A DNA stretch of 64,000 nucleotides from Tricholoma matsutake (Eukaryota; Basidiomycota; Agaricomycetes; Agaricales; Tricholomataceae), in the NCBI GenBank assembly GCA_026075535.2, contig AP026540.1, positions 8,060,001 to 8,124,000 on the forward strand. The letters run 5' to 3'. Every line of letters starts with the position of its first letter. Position 1 is the stretch's first letter. The notes below the pieces were generated by a model. The model was not told where the DNA came from. It ran no database searches and was given only the letters and a program-made list of their open reading frames with translations. The translations under genes and the position numbers were made by a program. Shown one piece after another: positions 32,783-43,735 of the stretch.

Positions 32783-33259
32783 CTATGGGTATCTAACTAC
32801 AGACATCCATGAAGGAGCAGGTATCTTCAGCCTTTCATGTACAATATCCCTTGCAATACACACCCTGCTCCCATTCACCTCAGGAACCCCATGCCTCAGA
32901 ACCTTGCCACAAATGCCAACCAAAGTCCCAAGGGGATATTCCAATGTTATCCCAATACCTGGCAGTTCAAGCTCTCCTCCATCATAATGGCCGAGGGTTG
33001 ACAGCAAATCATATGATTCTGGTCTTGCATGCACATCCCTGTGATTCTCAGTCATCCTGTTAGAAATGACAGAGTAAGCTGTGTATGGGCTTGTCCAAGC
33101 CTGCAGCAGATCTATGATGGCTGAGTGTTCTGTCACCTGGGTTGGATCTTTGGTAAGGGCCTTGAAAGCAGCTATCCCAGCATCAAAAAGTTCAGGGTGG
33201 ATAATGCTGAGCAAGGCCCCCATGACAGCTGATCCAGCCTTCATCTCAACCATCCACAC
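32783..33259 (-). pseudogene. TET/JBP-like 2-oxoglutarate/Fe(II) dioxygenase, catalytic C-terminal exon
   Basis: The open minus-strand segment of about 158 residues carries the double-stranded beta-helix signature. The Fe-binding HxD is NHRDVHARPESYDLL, then LGHYDGGELELPGIGI, then YPLGTLVGICGKVLRHGV with the distal His, and an Arg for 2-oxoglutarate in SRVCIARDIVHERL. This matches, as I know the family, the TET/JBP-type oxygenases associated with KDZ transposons in Agaricomycetes, which oxidise 5-methylcytosine or thymine in DNA. An acceptor-like catgcag sits just before the first codon. Upstream coding is degenerate and cut by hAT-C, so the gene is probably dead. Family assignment is from motif recognition, not a search. 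Confidence 0.65.
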
Positions 33260-35030
33260 TGCATGACATTTTCAGAGATGTTTGAGGGTTTAAGGCACTT
33301 GGAAATCTCAGGAAGTTGTCCAGGTTTCTGAAATGCATCAGCATCCAACCAGGCTACCTTGGATTAAGTGCTCACATAATGACCCTGTTGAAACCAGCAG
33401 AGAGAAAAATCCAGGTTTCCAGGCTCTGGTTCACATTGACCAGATGCTTTGAAATAGGATGGATTGGATCTCCAGTGTGTATTTTTCTTTTTAGTAATAC
33501 TACCTCTGAAGCTGAGCCCTAGTTGAAGGAGGGAATGCCAAATCTGTCTCTAAAAATGATCTTAGCTCAACCAGTAGAATGAAAAACAGAAGTATTTACT
33601 TGGCAGTGAGCAGACAGGGCTCCTGGAAGATACCAGGAGAGAATAAGGTTGGCATCCACAATGATGCAAGGGTCCAAAATCTGACACATTTTTGCTGGAA
33701 GGATGGGACTTCAAGTAATCAGCATAATGGACCACATCCTATGAGATATTTACTTTGAAAATGAAATTAGAAATCATCAAACACAAGGAATTGACATGCC
33801 TCAATTGTCAAAGGCAATAGCAGCCTCCTGGGCAAGTATATCTAAATCTGTCAGCAATGAAACTGGCAATTGGGTTGCCAGATTGAGTGGCTTCAGATGT
33901 CCACTGCAATAACCATCAAATGGTGCTGCACATGATCAGCCATCATCATTGTGTAGTTGAAAGCTTTCAGATTGTTCTCTTTAGCAGACATAGTGGCAGA
34001 CTTGAAGTTCAACCATATTATGTAATGATGGTGCAGGGTAAGAGGGTTCCCACAGCACTCACACCTAGTGTTTAAAGGTCCAGTCTGTAGGACCAAAAAA
34101 AGACTAAAACTGAACTGAACTGGACCCCAGACCAGTGGTCTATTTATGGACCAGTCTTTTTCAGTCCAGTTGCTGGTCTTTTGTTTTGAAAAATATAGTA
34201 GGACCGATGAAAAACTGGTTAAAACTGGTTGCAACTGGTCTTTCATCCCAACATATATTGGACCTTACTCCCACACATATTTACTTCATTTTCAATCCCT
34301 GGACCATCAAAAACGGTCAAGAATTGGTTGAGATATGACCAAAAACATTTTTGTACAAGTATTTTGTTGTATCAGAACAACTTTGATTGCATTGCTTATT
34401 ACCTGAGCTATAATTTTTTTTGTACAGCTATATGACATCATAAAAGTAACAACAACACACCTAATCATCTGTACCATGGGATTTTATTCATATAACAGCC
34501 CAAATGAGTGCAATTACAAACTACAAATTACAAACTACAAACTGCAACTTGAATACATGTCCTTTGGGTTTTGGCCATATCTCAGTCAAATCTTGACAGA
34601 ATTGCTTAAATGTTGGATTGGTCTATGGAGCATTACAATATCTATCCATGAATATAATATATAAGAGGTAATGGTTATATTTGTTGAGATACATATGGGT
34701 TATTTGGCATGATAAATTTTACGGCAAAAGACCGGTCCAAACCAGTCTTTTTTTGGTCCATGGACCAATTAGGACCAGTCCTAAAGGGTCTGGTTGCGGT
34801 CCTCCAATATCTGGGTTGGTCCTAGACCGGTTGCGGTTGCCGGTTGCCCCATTTGGAAGTCAAAAACCGGACCGGACTGGACCTTTAAACACTACTCACA
34901 CCTTGTGTTCCGAATCTAGACTATAACCCAGTGAGAGTATTTATATTCCAGGGACATATATGTTTGGCCAGAACATGTAGGTATAATTGACAAGTCTGAG
35001 GGTGTCACTTATTGAGCCATAGGTCTCTAA
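33260..35030 (-). pseudogene. Decayed upstream part of the TET/JBP-like gene, interrupted by hAT-C
   Basis: On the minus strand, patches read like coding sequence: SKVAWLDADAFQKPGQ near 33,300-33,370 (after an in-frame TAA), LLTDLDILAQEAAIAF near 33,800-33,865, and KENNLKAFNYTMMMADH near 33,925-33,990. A Cys-rich stretch, CECC, is next to the hAT-C insertion. Exon borders cannot be fixed. The order and strand agree with being 5' exons of the dioxygenase gene, but this is inference. Confidence 0.35.
34066..34894. mobile_element. hAT-C: 829-bp non-autonomous hAT element with perfect TIRs
   Basis: The TIRs TAGTGTTTAAAGGTCCAGTC and its exact complement close the element. The 8-bp duplication ctcacacc is at 34,058-34,065 and 34,895-34,902. 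It has subterminal AACTGG/CCGGTT repeats and a short direct repeat acaaactacaaattac near 34,520. It is non-coding. Confidence 0.95.
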
Positions 35031-35401
35031 TCAGAGATGGTGACAGGTTCAGGTAGGATAAGCTGGTAACTGAGAATACCTCTGGTACCCGAAAACATGC
35101 TCCTAGACTGAATGAAACACTGAGGCAGCAATTGACATATGGTCACATGATCTGATATCTGCTGGTATGTATTGACCTCCACTGCAACCCTCATTTGCAT
35201 ATGTTGTACTTGCTGCCACTTCAACATGGCTCCTACTGCACCAAGTGATCTAGCTGTCAATTATCAGATGGTGCTGTACTCCATGGTCTCTCAACTCCAT
35301 GCTGCTGTTCAAGAACTTCAAAGGAGGAAGGCGACTGGTAAGCTAGATGCAATGTATTTGGAGATATGGCACATGGGGATTGTGAGAGAACTAGTAAGTA
35401 T

Positions 35402-35890
35402 TAGGGCAAGGCAGGGGTTCCCCCTGGGTGTCAAATCTCATACCCTTACCCCTACCCCTGAACACCCTACCCTTAGGGGTAAGGGTATGGAAACATATAA
35501 GGGTTGCCAAGGGTATGGGAGGGTTTGTCAAGGGTACAAGGGTTTGGCACAAAATCAACATATTTAGAGCAAAAATCATTTGAAAAGTGTTGATAACTAT
35601 TGTATTTACTATTAATATCACATATTAATACCTCTTATTAACATATGAAAGCCATTATCATGTTGGACAATCCCAAAATCTGAATTTAATTGATGAAAAT
35701 CTTGAATATGAGTCTTTGTAGCTGAAAAAATCAAATGATATTCTTACAAAAGCATACCCCTGGCATACCCCTGTACCCTTAGTAAGGGTACAGGGGTATG
35801 CAAGGGTATGAACTTCCAAACCCCTACCCTTACCCCTCATACCCTTAGCCCAAAAACACAAGGGTATACCCCTACCCCTGCCTTGCCTTA
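35402..35890. mobile_element. hAT MITE-1 (489 bp) inserted at a splice donor
   Basis: The ends TAGGGCAAGGCAGGGGT and ACCCCTGCCTTGCCTTA are inverted with one mismatch. The 8-bp duplication gtaagtat is at 35,394-35,401 and 35,891-35,898. Subterminal regions are full of ACCCTTACCC/GGGTAAGGG motifs; the middle is AT-rich. It is non-coding. Confidence 0.93.
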
Positions 35891-35972
35891 GTAAGTATAA
35901 CTCCTAAGATACTGTACTGTTACATTTCTTTAGTAATTGTTAAAGGAGCCTGCCGAGATGTGGATTTGGGAG

Positions 35973-36297
35973 TAGGGAAATGCACAGGTTTTACCTGTGG
36001 GTTTCCCACGCTTTTATTTCCTAATTTGTTCAATGAGTTTTGCATGAAAAATCATGAAAAAATGATTTTCTGGTAGCTATTCATTGGGTGCTTGTGACAC
36101 CATGGACAAAATAATATATTTGCATCCTTGACACATGGGAAATGCTACCCAAATATTGCTTTATGTGCTGGATCACAAAGAGCCAACAAAACACTTCCAG
36201 AAAATCATTTTTTCATGATTTTTCATGCAGAACTCATTGGATAAATCAGGAAATAAAAGTGTGGGAAACCCATGGGTAAAACCTGTGCATTTCCCTA
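35973..36297. mobile_element. hAT MITE-2 (325 bp), fold-back type
   Basis: The termini TAGGGAAATGCACAGGTTTT and its complement extend into imperfect inverted arms of about 100 bp. The 8-bp duplication tttgggag is at 35,965-35,972 and 36,298-36,305. Confidence 0.95.
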
Positions 36298-37736
36298 TTT
36301 GGGAGTAAATGGTCAAGGGGATATACCTATATATTCCCCTTTTTCCAATCTGTTTCAGCTTGTTGCTTGGACCGGCTCCAGTCAATGGAATGGATGGAGG
36401 ATGTTAACAGGTTTCTGGAACTGCCATATTCCTGTCTTCCCTCCAATCTGTTGCAGATTACTGACAGTCTTTGGAATCCATGGTGGACTGACCCCTGGAA
36501 GAAAGAGCCACATTTATGGGAGGAGGGTATGACTAATTTTGAGCTTGCTATAAGTCCACTGCTCAGAATGTTTGTCATGGACTCATCGGGATGGTGATAA
36601 CTTGTGGACTAGGCTCCCAAATACCTCCCATACCATCTACCTGCCTCATCTGCCATTGAGCAGATTGAAATGAATATGCAATACTCCAACCAGCTGCTGC
36701 AGTTCAACTGCCAACTACTTGAACATCTGATGTAGCCTGAACTGAATCATTTAGTCAAGGATTCAGCAATCAATGCTACCCTCACAGATGGAGGAACAAT
36801 TCCCCAGGTACTGGAGTTGGGTGGTGACACTGGTGACAGCAGTTTGGATGATGTATTTTAGTGTATTTATTACATCTTTGTTCCTACCATGACAATACTG
36901 ATTGACTAGCAAACTCTACTGCAATTCTATCAACATATTTGGGCTATGTTTCCTTCACCACAGGAATCCAAACTGATTGTAAATTTCCTTGTATCAAGAG
37001 CTGAATACCAAGTATCAGTAATCTGTGATGCTGCTGGTACTGCAACTGAACAGGAGAAGGCACAGACACTGAAAGAGTTGCAAAGTGAATTGGTAAGCAG
37101 ATGTTCCTTGCTATTTGAATAGGGAAGCAATGCTCAATGGACTTACAAGAGGGCTGATTTAGCTATTATGGGGTGACTTCTTGTCAACAATTTATCGGCC
37201 AAAGTGCTGGACATCTTTTGCTGGATTGTCATTCATGGAACAGGGAAAGACCCTGAGATGGTATACTGGCAATTGGCCAAACATGTTAAATTAACAGCCA
37301 GGGGGTTATCCAGAGATGGGGAACTCAATCATTTTTGCCTCATTATCCTTGGAAAGTAGGAGAATCAGATGATGATAGCATCAAGGCAGTAATGAAAGCC
37401 TATAAGTTGCATCAGACTGTATGTACCATCTCATCCTCTAGACCTCTAAGGTTAAATTCCTGATGACTTTTGTACTGTGGAGCAGCGGGTTGCACCAGTC
37501 ACAAATTAGGAAGCTGTCCCTCTTGCCTTGGAGTCAGACTTATGGAATATGAAGTACAAGTCTACAATATTACTAGAGGTAGGATGAAACTAAGGGCAGT
37601 GATGGATCCTATAATGGCTGAGCAAGAGGATGCTGAACATGTAGAAGAGACATTGAATAGTCTTGAATATAGAATAGCAGGATTAGCAAGCACCTACTAC
37701 CAGTAACAAGTAGATGTACAGTATCTTTGGAGTACA

Positions 37737-38066
37737 GAATCTGGTTCAGTACAAGTGGTTCCAACCAGAGTAACAGGTGTAAGATGAGCAGTTCTCTTTC
37801 TTTTGACAGCTTCACCTGTTGGCCAAAACCATGCCAGGAGCAGGCAAGTTAACCAGCCACCCAGTATCCAGTCATGATTCCAAGTCCAGGTTAGTACAAC
37901 TGGTTCCAAGCAGAGTAACTCAGGTGTTAAGATGAGGAGTTCTCTTTCTTTTGACTGCTTCACCTGTTGCTGGAACCATGCCAGGACTGTCATCAGAGCT
38001 GATGAGTTAACTGGCCACCTAGGATCTGGTCATGATTCCAAATCCAGATTTGCATCAATCTGGCAT
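37737..38066. repeat. Imperfect direct duplication, about 145-150 bp
   Basis: Two copies share gagtaac..aggtgt..aagatgag, then gttctctttcttttgac, gcttcacctgttg, and cagtcatgattccaa/ggtcatgattccaa. The second copy ends just before hAT-D. Confidence 0.7.
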
Positions 38067-38075
38067 CATGATAAA

Positions 38076-39645
38076 TAGTGCTTGAAAGTCCAGTCCGGTC
38101 CCAGTTTTTTGCCCTCCTGGGGTCAAACCAGGAACTGAACCGGTCTTGTATATTCATATTTTCTATGGAACCATGGACCAAACCACCACAAACCAGTTAG
38201 ACTGGTCCTGAATGGTTTGCAAACCAGTTCTGACCAGTCCTGAACTGGACTGCAGTCCCAACCTGTTCTGACTGGTTGGGACTGGTCTCTGCAGACTACA
38301 TACTACTACTGTACTTATATGTAGTAAATTCAATTACAATAATGAAATAAAAATGAAAAGAAATCCACCCCACAAGCTGCAAGCAGCAGCTCATGAGGCT
38401 GGATGTGGGGGGATGGCTCATTAGTACAAAAAGAAAGATAATGGCCCCCTCCATCTCGCGTTTTGAGCGAGGGAGGGGGCTGTTGCTATTGTTGTTGTTG
38501 TTGTCCCCATTGCTGCTGTTGTGGTTGTTGTCCCTGTTGTGGCCATTGTTGTTGTTCGGAGCACTGGTGTTGCATTGTCTGGTGTCATGGGCTGTGGCAT
38601 TGGCGACATCTGTTGGCATTGGTATTGTTCATTGGCATTGGTGTTGACCATTGGCATTGGCATTTGCATTGTCCATTGTTGTTGGCATTGCATCTTCTGT
38701 TGGCGCTGGCACTGATATTGTCCATTGGTGTTGGCATCACCCATGCTCATGGCATCATCACCATCTCTGTGTGTCATGGCATGGGGACCCATTGTTCATC
38801 GTTGTAAGCAGTCAGTGCCCACAATCCACCCCATGAGCAGTGGCTTGTGAGGCTGGAGGCAGGTGCTTGGTTGTTGGTCATCGTTAGCTTTTTGAGAGGG
38901 GGTCGTTAGTGGCATGGCAGCGCTGGAGTGACACAGCACATACCTAGCATCACTTGTCCCCCCTATGCCTGTCATTTGTTGTCCCTGTCCATTGTTGTCC
39001 CCACCCATTGTTTGTTGTCCTGTCCCACTCAGCAAGCACCGGCAATCCACCCACGAGCAGTCACTCGTGAGGCTGGAGGCAGGTGGGTCACTATCACAAA
39101 GTTAAAACCTAAAAAACATATAAAAGATTAGTTGTAAAGAAACAATGAAAAAAGATAGTTACCTGGGGCATAAATATGTCCCAGTTGTGTGCGAGGAAGT
39201 CATCATCAAGTTGTTGTTGAGGGACATTGATGAAGTGAGACCATGAGAACTTAGTAAACAATGCCAGAAAAGTGCACCACTTTGCATTAGAAACACACAA
39301 ACAACAACAAATGGTCTGTGCCCTCCCTGGGGTATTTAAACTGCTTGCTTTCCACTTATTCTTGCTCAGGTGTCCCCCACTATGCAGTGTTTTTTAATTA
39401 TGTTTATATTTTTAATAGTTATAATACATATATCTATTTGCACCTAATCAGACCCTGGGGAGGACCTCCTTCACTAGTTTGAACTGGTCTTTAACAGTTC
39501 TAGCAAGTGTATGTGATAAGCAGGACCATGGACCAGACTGCCTTGTTAAGGTGCAAAACTGGAACCGATAGTCCTACAGGACTGGTTCTGGTTTGGTTTG
39601 GTCTCAGTCTTTTTCCAGTTCGATGAACCAGGCCTTTAAGCACTA
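38076..39645. mobile_element. hAT-D: 1.57-kb non-autonomous hAT element
   Basis: The ends TAGTGCTTGAAAGTCCAGTC and aggcctttaagcacta are flanked by atgataaa/ttgataaa (7 of 8). The interior holds the palindromic ctcgcgttttgagcgag block, GTTGTTGTT and TTGGCATTGG arrays, and duplicated gtgaggctggaggcaggtg blocks. No transposase is seen. Confidence 0.88.
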
Positions 39646-39928
39646 TTGATAAAGCAGTTGGGGAAGCAGACTTCAACTTCTCTGCAGAATGGACCATGAA
39701 TGTATTTGCTCCATGAGGTACTGCTGTTGCAATAATTGATACATAGGAATACTGTTACTCCTTATTGTTCTCTTCATGGGGATTGGAATGTTTTCATTTG
39801 AGTTCATTAAATGCCACCTCAGCCCAGCTGCCCAATCTGTTCCACATTGATTCCATTCTTAAAGCATAGGCCAGGTGTCCAAGTGACTGAGAGTTGGGCT
39901 TGCAGCTGCTCCATTGGTTAGCCTGATA

Positions 39929-40120
39929 TCAAAAGAAGGAAACTGCCCACTCCATCTCATGCCATACTAGCAGAACCTCCTCTTTTGACCAGGTAAAGTT
40001 TTGGTGTGAACAAAGCCAGTTAACCCAGTAAACTAGGTAACAATGATTTGGTGAATCATGGGCAAAACACAAAATCTTACATTCCATCATGAATTTGTCA
40101 TACAAGGAGTCTCCCTCCAC
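39929..40120 (-). pseudogene. Short coding remnant, unknown
   Basis: A 63-residue open minus frame (GDSLYDKFMMECKILCF; SKEEVLLVWHEMEWAVSFF) has protein-like composition and lies between hAT-D and the inverted repeat. I cannot assign it. Weak support. Confidence 0.25.
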
Positions 40121-40141
40121 ATCTAAGTACCAAGATTTTTA

Positions 40142-40577
40142 TAAGGGCAACCTTAGAGGCCACTTAATTAGTGGACTAGCAAAGGGAAATCCAAAGTTAA
40201 AATTATGGTACATATTACATGGAGTGGAGGTGCACATAGCAAAGGGAAATCTGAAGAGAAAACTCTAAGGACCCCTTTGCCAATGCCCAGTATATGTGAA
40301 GATTGCAAAAATCAAATAATAGCCTAAAAATAGAAAAGGCAGAAATAGGCAGATCAAGGCCACTGAATGACATCATACCAAGGGGTAGATGTTGGAAAGG
40401 GTACTCTGCTTCTAAATATAAAACTGTCAACATGCACAAATGTGATAGAAAGGGAAATTAGTAATAAAATAAGGAAAAATCATAGAAAATGAAGAATAGG
40501 AGGAAATGAAGTGAGGAAAAATATAGGACAAACATAAAAAATAGGAGAAACACACGGGGCACCCCCTAGTTCCCTTA
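40142..40577 (-). repeat. Putative 3' LTR of Gypsy-5, left copy
   Basis: 436 bp between taaggg and cccttа-type inverted ends, directly after a purine tract (aaagagggggtaatt on the minus strand). The right copy is also 436 bp after removing Copia. It lacks TG...CA ends and no 5' LTR is present, so the LTR call is tentative. Confidence 0.5.
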
Positions 40578-40590
40578 AATTACCCCCTCT

Positions 40591-43500
40591 TTAAGATGCA
40601 TTGCCCTGATGCATTCGAAATTGCATATGACCAAAGTCAGTGACTTGAATGCGACATGGTGCAGCAGCGTGCCATCGGTGGAATTCCTTGACTAACTGAG
40701 GGGTGTTCACATTGGACTCCTTGGCCCATGAGTTCTCCTCATACCCATAACCCTTCCAGTGCACCAAATACTGGAGTTTTCCTCGACGCAACTGGCTGTC
40801 CAAGATTGACTTGACTTTGTACTGGGGTTCTCCCTTGATCACTGTAGGCGGTGGTGGTGGATGTGAATGGTGTCCTGGGAATGGATCTGGCGGAGCTGAA
40901 AGGAGTTTGATGACATGGAAGACTGGGTGGAGTTGGGACATGGAGGCTGGGATAGGCATGTGTTGATAGGTCCACTAGCCAGTACAAGCTCTGAAATCGA
41001 TTTTGTGGATTCACAGATAGTCAACACACAGCCACAAACATTTTACATCCATTTTCGGCATCTTTCAAACCTTTTTTGACTATTTTGCAAGCTTCTGATC
41101 AAATTTTGGACATTTCAAAGATTTTGCATTTTTAGTTTCTACTTCGCACACTTCTGCATGGACCCTGATACTTTGCATGCTTTCCCTCACTTTCCCATTA
41201 TGTAATCGACTTTTACAACCCACATTTCAGCTATATTCACATGGCACACATCACCTCAAGGTGCATCACACAATATTTTGCGATTTTAGTGATTTTTAGA
41301 ACAAAAGGACAGTCTGTATTTTGATTTATTGTCTCACACACTCCCTAGACTCATGTTTATTGTTCCATATCAGTTATCACTTCATCCCTGAAGTCCACAT
41401 GTTTTCCATCTCCTCATGTTTCTCTCATGTTTCCTTTCCCCTTTTAGCTACATTTCCTTCTAACATATAAAGCCTTGTATTATCTACAATTAATAACAAG
41501 GGAAGCATCCCCCAAGTATAGTATTAGTAGAGAGCTAAAGACTCTCTTCTCATCATTTGAGTCACAAGTTTTAGTCTGAAAATTCTTCAGATTTTGTCAA
41601 AACTCATTCATCCTCATTTGACCTCTCAATATTATTGTCATCCTCTCGTATTCATCATCATTCACCTCTTGCATCGTTTATCAACCTTTCCATCACTCAC
41701 CAATATCTTCAAAGTTCATTTCACAATCCCTAAAATTATCGCAACATCTCGAAACTACTTCGCACATCACAAAATTTGTTCAGATCATCTAGTTTGTTAT
41801 GACTGGAGATCAGTGAAAGTTTAGAACAAATCGCAACCTTCCTCCGACTTGTGTTATACTGAATAGGACCCTTTTAGGTGTTTTGTTTGGGTTTCCAGGT
41901 TGAGTACCATCAGTGTTCCAACATACTTGACAATGGGGAAAGGTCCCAGGAAGCAATGGGTGAGTTTCTTGGACAGATGTGTGGTGGAGATGTCACTGGA
42001 GTCAAGATAAACTCGATCACCAATCTTGTACTGAGCGGCTGGAGAATGGCATTGAGTGTAAAAGCACACCATGTCGTTCTTCGCCTTCACTAAAGCTGCC
42101 TTTGCCTCCTCCAAGTTATCCCTCATGTGTTCTGTGAACTCATTCACCATCTCAATGTGTGAGGGAGTTTGGCAAGGTTTGAATCCTATGTGTGGATGCC
42201 ATCCAGTGTCTAAGAGGAAAGAGGTCTGTTGAGTGGAAGCATGGATGTGATTGTTGTATCTAAACTTGGCCAAGGGGAGAAGATTGTCCCAATTGTCCTG
42301 GCACACATTGACAAAGATGTGGATGTACTGCTCCAGTTCCTGGTTGACTTGCTCAGTCTGGTTTGTGGGTGATAAGCAGTTGAAGCAAGGAGTTTGATCC
42401 CCAGAAGTTGGTACAGCTTGCGAGTGAACTCTGCCACAAACTGAGAGCCACAGTCAGAAAGGAAAGTGCCAGGAAGTCCATGTAATTTCCACACATGGTG
42501 GAGATAGAGTTGGGCGGCACCCAGGGTGCTGACAGTGGTGTGAGTGGGAATGAAGTGAGTGTGTTTCCCCACTGAATCAACTGTGCACATCACTGCATCA
42601 AACCCATTCAACTCTGGCAACTCCACCACAAAGTCGACACTGACAACATCCCAACGACTCTCTGGAACAGGAAGAGGGTGTAGCTTGCCAATGGGTTTGC
42701 AACGAGGAATCTTGGTGCATAAGGAAAGGTCACAAGTATGACAATACTGACCAATGAGCCATGACATTTGTGGCCACCAATAATTCCATGAGGTGAGCTC
42801 CAAGGTCTTCCAGTGTCCAGGATGACCAGCAATCTGTGAGTCATGGTGTTGGGATATGATGTGCCAGCAAAGGTCTGGGTCATTGGGGACATAGATGTGA
42901 TCCCTGAAATACAACAAGTCCTCCATTTCAGCCCACTCTGCCACATGCAAGGAAAGGGTGGATCCCTTCCTCAGTTCTTTAACAGCTTGTACAACAACAT
43001 CCTCATGTAAACTGCTATGGTTTGCATGACAAATGTCACATAGGATGTCCTGCTCCTTGCCCTGGGGTGTGATGCCTTCCAATGCCCAGATGGTGAACAG
43101 GTCTGGCTGCAACAACACAATGTCTTGATTGTCATTGCTGCTATCCCCGTGGTCTGCATGTCGGGAGAGGGCATCAGTCTTCCCCATGTTGTGACCTGGA
43201 TGGTGGTGCAAGGAGAAGTTGAATCTGGATAGATACAGGGACCAATGAGCTTGATGATGGTTCAATTTCTTGGCCATCATAAAGTACTTGAGATTCTTGT
43301 GATCCATCCAAATTTCCACTTTGTGTTGGGCACCCTTGAGGAAGTGTTGCCATTCCTCGAGCACGCGCATTATCACCAACATCTCCTTGTCATGGATCTT
43401 GTAGTTTTGCTTCACAGCACTAAGGCTTTTGGAGTAGAGCACAACAGGATGCCACTTCTGGTCCTCCGGAGACTGCTGAGACAACATGGTGCCCATTGCA

Positions 43501-43643
43501 AAGTCAGAACTGTCAGCTTCTACATGAAAAGGGCATAAATTGTCAGCAAAGGTAAGAATGGGAGTGGAGGTGACCATCTCCTTAAGCTTTTTGAACCCCT
43601 CCTGTTGTGCATTATCCCACCTCCATGCCTCCTTGCCTGTCAA
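40591..43643 (-). pseudogene. pol: Gypsy-5 Pol fragment, left copy (RNase H, integrase, chromodomain)
   Basis: The minus strand reads RNase H (VEADSSDFAMGTML, MDHKNLKYFM), the integrase zinc region, and the core with VSVDFVVELPE and FLSDCGSQF (Cys where Arg is usual). A small deletion after AYHPQT removes the Asp-Gly step and shifts the frame; the integrase tail resumes at 42,306. A ~0.9-kb insertion (40,985-41,895) separates the integrase from the chromodomain (YLVHWKGYGYEENSWAKE), which ends at 40,591. The frame changes are shared with the right copy, so they predate the inverted duplication. Confidence 0.88.
40985..41895. repeat. LTR-like insertion inside Gypsy-5 pol, left copy
   Basis: AT-rich, non-coding, with a TATA-like acatataaag near 41,464. 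It separates integrase tail and chromodomain. Edges are approximate and no target duplication was found. A solo LTR is plausible. The same insert lies at 45,712-46,622. Confidence 0.4.
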
Positions 43644-43735
43644 GTCAAACAGTGGTCATGCATGATGTGAGAAATCCTTGATAAAACACTGATAGAAATT
43701 GATGAAGCCCAGGAAAGACTGCACCTCTTTCTTGT

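Larger units (their letters stand above)
35226..37706 (+). pseudogene. Degenerate multi-exon gene of unknown function, divergent from the TET/JBP-like gene
   Basis: The ATG at 35,226 opens an exon (VNYQMVLYSMVSQLHAAVQE) ending at a gtaagtat donor occupied by a MITE. Later coding-like patches are WMEDVNRFLELPYSCLP (36,390-36,440), WNPWWTDPWKKEPHLW (36,475-36,520), FLVSRAEYQVSVICDAAG (36,985-37,040), and a Cys-rich block CGAAGCTSHKLGSCPSC at 37,476-37,526 followed by an acidic helix. Stops and frame changes separate them. I do not recognise the protein. Its position, head to head with the dioxygenase remnant, suggests that both belonged to one transposon or gene pair. Confidence 0.4.

Noticed and set aside
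38296..39050. Met/Gln/Asn-rich ORFs in hAT-D
   Set aside because: Low-complexity translations of GTTGTT and TTGGCATTGG repeats on both strands.
42353..43538. Extra ORFs inside both arms of the inverted repeat
   Set aside because: They are alternate frames of integrase/RNase H and occur twice only because the arms are duplicated.
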